NCBI GenBank assembly: GCA_026390275.1
Contig: JAPLGF010000280.1
Span: 1 to 8,051 of the forward strand
Direction of reading: 5' to 3'
DNA from: Candidatus Atribacteria bacterium
GTDB taxonomy: Bacteria > Atribacterota > Atribacteria > Atribacterales > Atribacteraceae
DNA length: 8,051 nucleotides
Below, in pieces: positions 1-5,714 of the stretch (its first letter is position 1; every line of letters starts with the position of its first letter). Made by a program: the position numbers and the translations under genes. The notes beneath the pieces are model-generated. The model was given only the letters and a program-made list of their open reading frames with translations. It searched no databases and was not told the DNA's origin.

Positions 1-175
1 GGGCAACCAGGATCGAACCACTGAACTGTCCGGCTTTAACCGTGGCATTCATATACTTATCAATGGAAGTTAGAGTGCTCATTTCAGCCCCATAAGCAAA
101 CGGAATAAAACAATTCCATAAAATCGGAACCAACAAAAAGATAAACAACCTTTGGGTTAACTGGTTTCTGGTCAT
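1..175 (-). CDS. Secreted serine hydrolase, beta-lactamase family (5' end only)
   Basis: This is a leftward gene cut by the window edge; about 58 codons are visible from the ATG at 175-173. Residues 1-5 (MTRNQ) are followed by a hydrophobic stretch (RLFIFLLVPILWNCFIPFAY) and a plausible signal-peptidase site near AYG-AE, so the product is probably exported. The mature start contains IDKYMNATVKAGQFSGSILVA. That pattern, a helix followed by GxFSGSILVA, is typical of the N-terminus of class C beta-lactamase-like and D-aminopeptidase-like serine hydrolases (PF00144). The catalytic SxxK lies further left and is not seen, so substrate and activity cannot be judged. An AGGAGG ribosome site lies 9 bases upstream of the start. 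The gene is more A+T-rich than the rightward block and is transcribed away from it. Confidence 0.6.
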   Translation of the reverse strand, partial: MTRNQLTQRLFIFLLVPILWNCFIPFAYGAEMSTLTSIDKYMNATVKAGQFSGSILVA

Positions 176-184
176 AAAATATTA

Positions 185-190
185 CCTCCT
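185..190 (-). promoter_or_regulatory. Ribosome binding site of the serine hydrolase gene
   Basis: AGGAGG on the minus strand (CCTCCT on the plus strand), 9 bases from the ATG at 175-173. It is a perfect Shine-Dalgarno core and fixes the start of the edge-truncated gene. Confidence 0.8.
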
Positions 191-337
191 TTTTAAGTAA
201 GCGCATATGGCCTCTAAACATGGTATCGACATATCGCGTCAATCCTTTACAGTATTCTCAGACCGAAATGCAAAATAGGTGACGTGGGGGTTGGTATTCT
301 AATGAGTTATCTTACAATTAGTAAAAAAGATACAGTG

Positions 338-366
338 ATATAAAGTGTAACCCTTTGTAAAGACAA
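338..366 (-). promoter_or_regulatory. Candidate promoter for the leftward hydrolase gene
   Basis: On the minus strand TTGTCT (366-361) is separated by 17 bases from TTATAT (343-338). Each hexamer matches the sigma-70 consensus at 4 of 6 positions and the spacing is optimal. It would give a leader of roughly 155 bases before the hydrolase start. The region is very A+T-rich, so chance matches are likely. Confidence 0.3.
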
Positions 367-487
367 AATTTATTGAAATTTAAAGTGATAAACTCCGGTT
401 GATTATTAAGATATTTATTGGTATAAATCACTGATTTTTCATTTTTAATGAGGCATTGAATCCATTTCATCAAGATTTTTATGTGAT

Positions 488-641
488 GTTGAGTCGTTGA
501 GTTGATTAAGACCGGGAGTCGGGTAAAGACCGTGAGTCGTGAGTCGTGAATCGTGAATCGGGTAAAAATGTGGAACTGTGGAATTGTGGAACTGTGGAAT
601 TGGGAAGGACCGGGAGAAGTGAATTATGAATTATGAATGAA
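488..641. repeat. Tandem heptamer/octamer repeat tract
   Basis: The tract is built of several short periodic blocks. GTTGAGTC and GTTGAGTT lie at 488-503. GGGAGTC lies at 514-520, followed by GGGTAAA at 521-527. GTGAGTC occurs twice and GTGAATC twice at 532-559, with no spacers. GGGTAAA recurs at 560-566. The octamers TGTGGAAC and TGTGGAAT alternate, two copies each, at 569-600. GAATTAT occurs twice at 621-634, followed by GAATGAA. The words are related (G-T-G-A-A/G-T-C type), as if made by repeated slippage and drift. Similar words recur in other gaps of this window. The tract is not a CRISPR array: the units are 7-8 bases and contiguous. Confidence 0.85.
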
Positions 642-720
642 AAATTGGGTGGGGGAATATTTCTGATCACTGAAACTATACCAACTTACTCCCTGCCCTA
701 TATAATTCAAAAATTCTTAA

Positions 721-738
721 AAGTACTTCCAAGTACTT
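721..738. repeat. Two copies of the palindrome AAGTACTT, 10 bases apart
   Basis: AAGTACTT occurs at 721-728 and 731-738. Each is a perfect 8-base palindrome and the centre-to-centre distance is 10 bases, about one helical turn. The pair lies about 65 bases upstream of the probable recG -35 box. It could be a regulator-binding site, or part of the local repetitive sequence; nothing in the window identifies a regulator. Confidence 0.4.
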
Positions 739-757
739 ATATTTTCATCCCTTGCTG

Positions 758-787
758 GTGCTGGGAAATGGCATGGTTGTCTGTTCA
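758..787 (+). repeat. Dispersed 30-base repeat, copy 1 (recG leader)
   Basis: This segment matches 6961-6990 upstream of the DUF177 gene at 24 of 30 positions without gaps. The best block is GGCATGGTTG followed by YCTGTTYA (16 of 18). A shorter relative, GCTGGGAAGGCAT, occurs at 7592-7604. All lie in gaps just upstream of genes, next to 7/8-mer tracts. Confidence 0.6.
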
Positions 788-803
788 TTTCCCCCTTTCT
801 ATG

Positions 804-832
804 TTTACCAGTCGTGAAGGCCGGGTTACAAT
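804..832 (+). promoter_or_regulatory. Probable sigma-70 promoter of recG
   Basis: TTTACC (804-809) and TACAAT (827-832) are 17 bases apart; TACAAT matches the -10 consensus at 5 of 6 positions. Transcription would begin near 839, about 16 bases before the recG ATG at 855. This supports starting recG at 855, because the in-frame upstream ATG at 633 would lie outside such a transcript. Confidence 0.5.
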
Positions 833-854
833 AGGGGGGACAGGTGAAGGAAAA

Positions 855-3203
855 ATGGAAAAGAACATCGTGGAAAAAATTTTGCAACTGGAAAAGAAAA
901 GACTGGACAATAAATCGGTCATTGGTGGGTTCCATTCTTTTTTGAAAGACTGGCTTGCCGAGAACGATTTCGTTCTTCCCAAAGAGAGTCTGAAACATCT
1001 GAATGATTATGAATCGCTGACTGAGGGTGAGAAAAAAGGACTCTTATTTTCTTTAGAAAGGCTTTTCCTCCCTCGTGAAAAAGGAATCCTGGTCCCGGAA
1101 AAGAAAGAAGAAATATTCGCTCCCCCGACTCCGATATCATCGGAAAACTTACTGTTGCCGGTACGGACGATCAAGGGAGTCGGTCCCGCCATCGAAAAGA
1201 AACTGGAACGGCTCCTGCTCAGTACCCGGGAGGAGGTGTTGTGGTATTTTCCCCGCAGTTATCAGGATCGGGGAGATAGGATACCCATTTCCCGTCTGCG
1301 CGGTCAGGCTCTGGAGACGGTTCAGGGAAAAGTGGTGTCTCATCAATACACCCTGACCCGGAAGGGGAGACTCTTGAAAATCGTGGTTGCCGATGATACC
1401 GGTTCGGTGACTCTGGTTTGTTTCCATCGGGATTTTTTAGCCCGAACACTCCCTCCCGGGACCCCCGTCGCTCTTACTGGCTGGTTCACCCGGTCTTACG
1501 GAGCGCTTCAAACCAGTCGTTTTGACTATACCATCCAGGGCATGGAGAAACCCGTTTCCCCGGAGCGAATCTTTCCCATCTATGGTCTCACCGAAGGTCT
1601 GACTCAGAAAAAAATCCGCCAGCTTATTTCCACCGTTTTGGATGAAAACCTTTCTCAGGTTCCGGAGATTCTACCGGAGACCTTGCGACAAAAGCATGGT
1701 CTTTGCCCCCGGACAGAATCGATCCGGGAACTCCACCAACCACAACGCTCGGTAGTTTCTGATCTTTTAAATCGACGCTCTCGGGCTCATTTTTCGTTGA
1801 TTTTTGAGGAATTTCTTCTTTTTGCCCTGCAGGTGAAAACCAGGCGCCGGGAATTGGCGAAGATGAAGGGAATACCGGTTTCACCGGATTCTCACCTGGT
1901 ACAAACTTTTCTTCCGATGCTTCCTTTTCAACTCACCGCTGCCCAGGAAAGGGTTTTTCGGGACATTGTCGGAGATCTCACCAGAGCTATTCCGATGAAT
2001 CGTCTCATCCAGGGAGATGTTGGTTCCGGGAAAACAATTCTCGCTCTTCTTGGTGCATTGCAGGTGATTGATTCCGGTGGTCAGGTGGCTTTTATGGTTC
2101 CCACCGAGATCCTGGCCAGTCAGCATTTCCGGCGTTGGGAGGAACCGCTCGCTCAGCTGGGAGTAACGGTGGGTTGTCTCACCGGAGGAATGAGTCGCAA
2201 GAAAAAAGCTCTGCTCGAAGACATTGAGAAAGGGAACGTTCAACTTGCCATCGGAACGCATGCCCTGCTGGAAGAGGGGGTCCAGTTTCGGAATCTCGGT
2301 CTGGTGATCGTGGATGAACAGCACCGCTTCGGGGTGATGCAGCGGGCGCGTCTCCGGGAAAAAGGCACCTTCCCACATATGCTGGTCATGACGGCAACTC
2401 CCATCCCGCGTACCCTGGCCCTCACCCTCTATGGAGATCTGGACGTTTCTATCGTGGATCAGAAACCAGCCGGGAGAAAACCAGTGGAAACCCTCTGTTT
2501 TTCGGAGAAAGAGCAGTATAAGGCTTATAACCGGGTCCGCGCTGTCCTGGAGAAAGGGGGGCAGGGGTTCGTGGTCTGTCCGGCCATCGAAGAGAACGAG
2601 CAGGAACTCAGTACCGTTCAAGAGATCTGTGAGCTCCTGCGGACAAAATGGATGACCGATTTCCGGGTGGAGATGATCCATGGACAGCTTTCTCCGGCGG
2701 AGAAAGAGGCCATCATGGAACAGTTTTCCCGGGGGGATATCCAGGTACTGGTGGCGACATCGGTGATTGAAGTTGGAATCGATGTGGTAAACGCCAGGGT
2801 GATGGTGATCGAAAACGCCGAACGTTTCGGTCTGGCCCAGCTCCACCAGCTCCGTGGTCGCATCGGGCGCGGAGAGCGGGTGGATCTCTGTATTCTCCTC
2901 GCCCGAACTTTTGCGGAAGTGGCCCGAAAACGCATGGAGATCATGGTCTCTTCCCAGGATGGTTTCCGCATCGCGGAAGAAGACCTCAAACTCCGGGGGC
3001 CAGGAGAATTTTTTGGTCTCCGGCAACACGGTATCCCGGAATTCCGTCTGGCGGATCCTTTACAGGACTGGCCTATCCTGGAAAAAGCCTACCAGGAAGC
3101 AGAGTATATCCTTCGTACGGATCCAGAACTCACCAGGGAAGAGCATTGCTGGCTCCAGAAGGAGATCGAACGACGACTGGATCGTAATCATCCTTCAGAG
3201 TGA
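855..3203 (+). CDS. recG: ATP-dependent DNA helicase RecG
   Basis: RecG unwinds and regresses stalled replication forks and processes branched recombination intermediates. The product from ATG 855 is 782 residues. After an extension of about 100 residues comes the start of the wedge (OB-fold) region, with GVG at 108-110 and FPRSYQDR. The helicase core follows: Walker A GDVGSGKT (387-394), PTEILASQH, Walker B DEQH (487-490, the RecG form), TATPIPRT (513-520) and motif VI QLRGRIGRG (665-673). The C-terminal TRG translocation motif is intact (FRIAEEDLKLRGPGEFFG, ending near 721). At 782 residues it is longer than the E. coli (693) or B. subtilis (682) proteins and close to Thermotoga maritima RecG (780), which has a similar extension. 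The open frame reaches back to 633, but residues before 855 look non-coding. GGTGAAGG sits just before 855, so 855 is chosen. The gene heads the rightward block. Confidence 0.97.
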   Translation: MEKNIVEKILQLEKKRLDNKSVIGGFHSFLKDWLAENDFVLPKESLKHLNDYESLTEGEKKGLLFSLERLFLPREKGILVPEKKEEIFAPPTPISSENLLLPVRTIKGVGPAIEKKLERLLLSTREEVLWYFPRSYQDRGDRIPISRLRGQALETVQGKVVSHQYTLTRKGRLLKIVVADDTGSVTLVCFHRDFLARTLPPGTPVALTGWFTRSYGALQTSRFDYTIQGMEKPVSPERIFPIYGLTEGLTQKKIRQLISTVLDENLSQVPEILPETLRQKHGLCPRTESIRELHQPQRSVVSDLLNRRSRAHFSLIFEEFLLFALQVKTRRRELAKMKGIPVSPDSHLVQTFLPMLPFQLTAAQERVFRDIVGDLTRAIPMNRLIQGDVGSGKTILALLGALQVIDSGGQVAFMVPTEILASQHFRRWEEPLAQLGVTVGCLTGGMSRKKKALLEDIEKGNVQLAIGTHALLEEGVQFRNLGLVIVDEQHRFGVMQRARLREKGTFPHMLVMTATPIPRTLALTLYGDLDVSIVDQKPAGRKPVETLCFSEKEQYKAYNRVRAVLEKGGQGFVVCPAIEENEQELSTVQEICELLRTKWMTDFRVEMIHGQLSPAEKEAIMEQFSRGDIQVLVATSVIEVGIDVVNARVMVIENAERFGLAQLHQLRGRIGRGERVDLCILLARTFAEVARKRMEIMVSSQDGFRIAEEDLKLRGPGEFFGLRQHGIPEFRLADPLQDWPILEKAYQEAEYILRTDPELTREEHCWLQKEIERRLDRNHPSE

Positions 3204-3301
3204 TATGAGTAAATATTAAACCAGAATCGAATCATGAACCCTCAAAATTTTTAAATTATTTACAGTACACAATTTACTTCTTTTCTAAGGTCGTGATAGT
3301 C
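3204..3301. repeat. recG-rsmD gap with reverse-polarity heptamers
   Basis: The 98-base gap is A+T-rich. At 3259-3279 it holds three contiguous heptamers, TTTACAG, TACACAA and TTTACTT. These resemble the TTTACAA/TTCACTG heptamers at 7632-7666, which are the reverse-strand form of the GTGAATC-type words. GAATCGAATC at 3224-3233 recurs exactly at 7821-7830, just before rpmF. No terminator with a G+C stem and a T run is seen, so rsmD may be read through from recG. Confidence 0.45.
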
Positions 3302-3871
3302 ATGGGGTATCTCCACATCACTGGCGGCGAGGTGCGAGGGAGAAAGATAGTGGCTCCTCCGGGTTTCACCACCCGACCGATGCAGGGATTTTTACGAAAG
3401 GCCCTTTTTGAACTTTTAAAAGACGTCATTCCTGGAAGTGTGGTGATGGACCTTTTTGCTGGGAGCGGTTCCATCGGTCTGGAAGCACTCAGCCGGGGAG
3501 CGGTCCGGGCGATTTTTATGGAACGGGAGCCGCGGATCAGTGCCATTCTGAAGAGGAACATTGCTCTCTGCGGATATGAAGCAGTAGCCCAGGTCATCAC
3601 GGCGGACTTTCTCCGGCTTCGGAAGTTCCCGGAGCTGGTGGAGAAACCACATCTTCTCTTTGCCGATCCTCATTTTCGGCTGAATCAGGTCTCTGTTCTC
3701 CAAAAGTTGTATAATTCTCTTGACATGCTGGGTGGTCCCCTGGTCATTCTCCGTTACCCAACGGAGAATGACCCTTTGACCGATGTTCCTTTTTTCCGTT
3801 CCACCATGGTACGGACGTATGGTCGGAGTGTGCTGGTCTTTGGATATCTCCATTCCAGCCCGTCGGAGTGA
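3302..3871 (+). CDS. rsmD: RsmD-family 16S rRNA (guanine-N2) methyltransferase
   Basis: Family members methylate G966 (E. coli numbering) of 16S rRNA with S-adenosylmethionine. The product is 189 residues, a usual length. The N-terminus HITGGEVRGRKI and the cofactor loop VMDLFAGSGSIGLEALSRGA (Asp50, then FAGSG) are characteristic. Two conserved regions differ from the family. The usual RPTxxRVRExLF reads RPMQGFLRKALF (25-36). Motif IV, normally DPPF or DPPY, reads DPHF (122-125). Motif IV lines the target base, so activity may be altered; the frame is otherwise intact. ATG 3302 is chosen over an in-frame GTG at 3293: the only ribosome-site-like sequence, AAGG at 3287-3290, is 2 bases from the GTG and 11 from the ATG. 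Also, the family's GG-x-x-x-GRK segment normally lies within a few residues of the start. It lies between recG and coaD, and coaD follows after 28 bases. Confidence 0.88.
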   Translation: MGYLHITGGEVRGRKIVAPPGFTTRPMQGFLRKALFELLKDVIPGSVVMDLFAGSGSIGLEALSRGAVRAIFMEREPRISAILKRNIALCGYEAVAQVITADFLRLRKFPELVEKPHLLFADPHFRLNQVSVLQKLYNSLDMLGGPLVILRYPTENDPLTDVPFFRSTMVRTYGRSVLVFGYLHSSPSE

Positions 3872-3899
3872 ATACTTTTCAGAAGAGAGGATAGAGACG

Positions 3900-4388
3900 G
3901 TGCTCACCGCAATCTACCCTGGGAGTTTTGACCCGGTAACGAACGGGCATCTTGATATTATTTCCCGAGCCAGTCAAATCTTCGATACCTTGATCGTTGG
4001 TATCCTGGAAAATCCTCAGAAGAAAGAGTATCTCTTCACCGTTGATGAACGAGAGGCCATGCTCCGGGAAGTGGTGAAGGGGATCTCCAATGTTACCGTG
4101 GAGGTGTTTAATGGTCTCCTGGTACGCTTTGCCCGTCAGAAAAAATGCCGGGTCATTTTGCGTGGTCTGCGGGCCATTTCCGACTACGAGTATGAAACCC
4201 AGATTGCCATCACGAACCGCAAAATGTCCCCGGAAGTGGAAACCTTCTTCCTTCCCACCAGTACTGAGTTTTCTTACTTGAATTCTACGGTAGTGAAAGA
4301 AATTGCCCGTTTCGGCGGATCCGTTCGTTGCCTCGTCCCCGAGATCGTGGAACGGAGACTGCGGGAAAAGTTTCAAACCATTTCGTGA
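3900..4388 (+). CDS. coaD: Phosphopantetheine adenylyltransferase CoaD
   Basis: CoaD transfers AMP from ATP to 4'-phosphopantetheine, giving dephospho-CoA, the penultimate step of coenzyme A synthesis. The product is 162 residues, the family norm. It shows the nucleotidyltransferase start AIYPGSFDPVTNGH with the TNGH motif at 14-17, then RGLRAISDYEYETQIAITNRKM (88-109). The C-terminal motif is NSTVVKE (128-134), where ISSTLVKE is more usual. The start is a GTG at 3900: GAGAGG at 3885-3890 is 9 bases away, and YPGSFDP belongs at the extreme N-terminus in this family. An in-frame upstream ATG at 3783 lies inside rsmD and would add an unrelated extension. The 28-base spacing suggests cotranscription with rsmD. 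Confidence 0.96.
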   Translation: MLTAIYPGSFDPVTNGHLDIISRASQIFDTLIVGILENPQKKEYLFTVDEREAMLREVVKGISNVTVEVFNGLLVRFARQKKCRVILRGLRAISDYEYETQIAITNRKMSPEVETFFLPTSTEFSYLNSTVVKEIARFGGSVRCLVPEIVERRLREKFQTIS

Positions 4389-4398
4389 ATGCTGGATT

Positions 4399-4413
4399 GT
4401 TTATATGATAAAC
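4399..4413. repeat. Short perfect inverted repeat after coaD
   Basis: GTTTATATGATAAAC has a 6-base stem and a 3-base loop, 10 bases after the coaD stop. The stem is A+T-rich and not followed by a T run, so it is not a convincing terminator. It contains TATGAT, a 5/6 match to a -10 box, but without a clear -35 box. It could be an operator or chance. Confidence 0.3.
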
Positions 4414-4448
4414 TGATTGACTTGGACAGGGCGTGTTGAGGTGAAAAA

Positions 4449-4502
4449 ATGTTCCTCTATCCTGGGACGAACCAGGGGTGGGAAAAGAAGGGAGTCAGAT
4501 AG
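4449..4502 (+). CDS. Possible 17-residue leader peptide abutting pta
   Basis: ATG at 4449 follows GAGGTGA (4438-4444) by 4 bases and opens a 17-codon frame, MFLYPGTNQGWEKKGVR. Its TAG stop (4500-4502) directly touches the pta ATG at 4503. Such an arrangement would allow translational coupling. The peptide has no recognised family and no run of a single regulatory amino acid. The pta ribosome site AAGGGAG lies inside this frame, so it may be only a chance reading frame in the pta leader. Confidence 0.25.
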   Translation: MFLYPGTNQGWEKKGVR

Positions 4503-5501
4503 ATGATGGATGTTCTCCAGGAAATCCGTACGAAAGCTAAGGTATTAGGCAAAACCGTGGCGTTACCGGAATACGGTGATGAACGGGTACTGAAAGCAGC
4601 CGAAATTGCCACCCACGAAAAGATCGCTTCCATTCTTGTGGTAGGCGATCCGGAGGAAATCGAAAAAAAAGCTACAGAAAATAACATTGACCTCTCCGTG
4701 GTGGGAATTGTCGATCACCTGCACGACAGCCATCGCCAGGAATACATCAATTCCTTATACGAACTCCGGAAAGCCAAGGGTCTGACCCGGGAACAAGCGG
4801 AAAAGTGGCTGAACAACACCATGTACTATGTCTGCATGATGCTTTATCATCAGCGGATTGATGGAGTGGTTTCCGGTGCCTCACTTTCCAGCCCGGATGT
4901 CATTCGGCCTGCCCTTCAGATCATTAAAACTGCTCCTGGTATCAAGCTCGCTTCCAGTTGTTTCTTGATGGTGGTTCCCAATTGTTCGTATGGTGCCAAT
5001 GGAGTCTTCATCTATGCCGACTCTGGCTTCAACCCCAATCCCAATGCCGAGGAACTCGCCCACATCGCCATTACAACCGCCCGAACCATGGAACTCCTGG
5101 TCGGGGTGACTCCGATCGTGGCGATGCTCTCCTTCTCAACGAAGGGAAGTGCACACCATGAGCTGGTGGATAAAGTGATCGAAGCCACCCGGATGGTGAA
5201 ATCACTCAAACCGGACCTTTTGGTGGATGGGGAGTTGCAGGGAGACGCCGCTATCGTTCCTGCGGTTGCTGCCAAAAAAGCGCCTGGAAGTCCGGTAGCC
5301 GGTAAAGCCAATGTTCTCATCTTTCCGGATCTCAATGCCGGGAATATCTGTTATAAACTGACCGAACGGTTGGCCAAAGGAACTGCCATTGGACCGATTC
5401 TTCAGGGTTTGGCGAAACCAGTGAATGATCTCTCTCGTGGTTGCAAGGCGGAAGACATCGTTGATCAGATTGCGGTTACCGTCTTACAGACCCAAAAGTA
5501 A
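4503..5501 (+). CDS. pta: Phosphate acetyltransferase
   Basis: Pta converts acetyl-CoA and phosphate to acetyl phosphate and CoA in the cytoplasm; with AckA downstream it makes acetate and ATP. The 332-residue product is the short, single-domain PTA_PTB type (PF01515), without the long N-terminal regulatory region of the E. coli enzyme. Visible signatures are LSFSTKGSA (209-217), DGELQGDAA (242-250), the PVAGKANVLIFPDLNAGN block (264-281) and KPVNDLSRGC (305-314). Ser311, Arg312 and Asp318 have the spacing of the catalytic Ser309, Arg310 and Asp316 of the Methanosarcina enzyme. DGELQGDAA has Gly where Phe is common. The start at 4503 has AAGGGAG 8 bases upstream; ATG 4506 is a close alternative. 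A specificity for other acyl groups (phosphate butyryltransferase) is less likely given the motifs and the neighbour. Confidence 0.96.
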   Translation: MMDVLQEIRTKAKVLGKTVALPEYGDERVLKAAEIATHEKIASILVVGDPEEIEKKATENNIDLSVVGIVDHLHDSHRQEYINSLYELRKAKGLTREQAEKWLNNTMYYVCMMLYHQRIDGVVSGASLSSPDVIRPALQIIKTAPGIKLASSCFLMVVPNCSYGANGVFIYADSGFNPNPNAEELAHIAITTARTMELLVGVTPIVAMLSFSTKGSAHHELVDKVIEATRMVKSLKPDLLVDGELQGDAAIVPAVAAKKAPGSPVAGKANVLIFPDLNAGNICYKLTERLAKGTAIGPILQGLAKPVNDLSRGCKAEDIVDQIAVTVLQTQK

Positions 5502-5711
5502 ACCACCATGCCTATTCCTGGTACCAGCAAAGAAATGAAAAATCACCCTTTTTTTGATGTAAAATGGTTTGCTGAGATGGTGGTCTCTTCATTCTTTTTA
5601 CCATTTCAGTCTGATCCTGCCGGCTGATTTTTTGAAGGGAAAGAAATCCCCCCTGGGGTAGTATACAGTACAGAAGAACGAAAGATATTCACGAAGAAGG
5701 GATGATTCGAA
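5502..5711. other. pta-ackA gap with a distant inverted repeat
   Basis: No gene is seen in these 210 bases. ACCACCAT (5502-5509) is exactly complementary to ATGGTGGT (5577-5584), with 67 bases between. CAGC (5525-5528) and GCTG (5571-5574) could pair inside it, leaving an uneven bulge. The right arm is followed by a T-rich stretch ending in CTTTTTACC. CTGGTACCAG (5518-5527) is a palindrome. A -10-like TATACA at 5662-5667 has no -35 box at proper spacing. There is no clear terminator, so read-through from pta to ackA is possible. Confidence 0.4.
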
Positions 5712-5714
5712 TTG
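5696..5714 (+). promoter_or_regulatory. Ribosome site and TTG start of ackA
   Basis: GAAGGG (5696-5701) lies 10 bases before TTG 5712. An in-frame TGA at 5703-5705 blocks any earlier start, and the next codons give NILVVNCGSS, the conserved acetate kinase N-terminus. The rare TTG start is therefore well supported. Confidence 0.85.

Larger units (their letters stand above)
176..631. other. Long divergent intergenic region, A+T-rich then repeat-rich
   Basis: No convincing gene is seen here. Positions 176-480 are A+T-rich and hold the ribosome site and possible promoter of the leftward gene. They also hold similar short words (AAAGTGTAA at 342-350, AAAGTGATAA at 382-391). From about 488 the composition changes to purine-rich tandem 7- and 8-mers, described separately. 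The gap separates leftward and rightward transcription units. Confidence 0.7.

Noticed and set aside
488..641. CRISPR array
   Set aside because: The units are 7-8 bases and contiguous, with no unique spacers and no cas genes nearby.
633..854. In-frame upstream extension of recG to an ATG at 633
   Set aside because: The 74 added residues resemble no RecG N-terminus and run through repeat sequence and the likely promoter. ATG 855 has a ribosome site and gives the Thermotoga-like length.
1881..3029. Long leftward open frame of 382 codons
   Set aside because: It lies wholly inside recG on the other strand and its translation matches no recognisable family; it is a coding shadow.
3783..3899. Earlier ATG start for coaD
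   Set aside because: It lies within rsmD and adds 39 residues before the conserved YPGSFDP start. GTG 3900 has a well-spaced GAGAGG.
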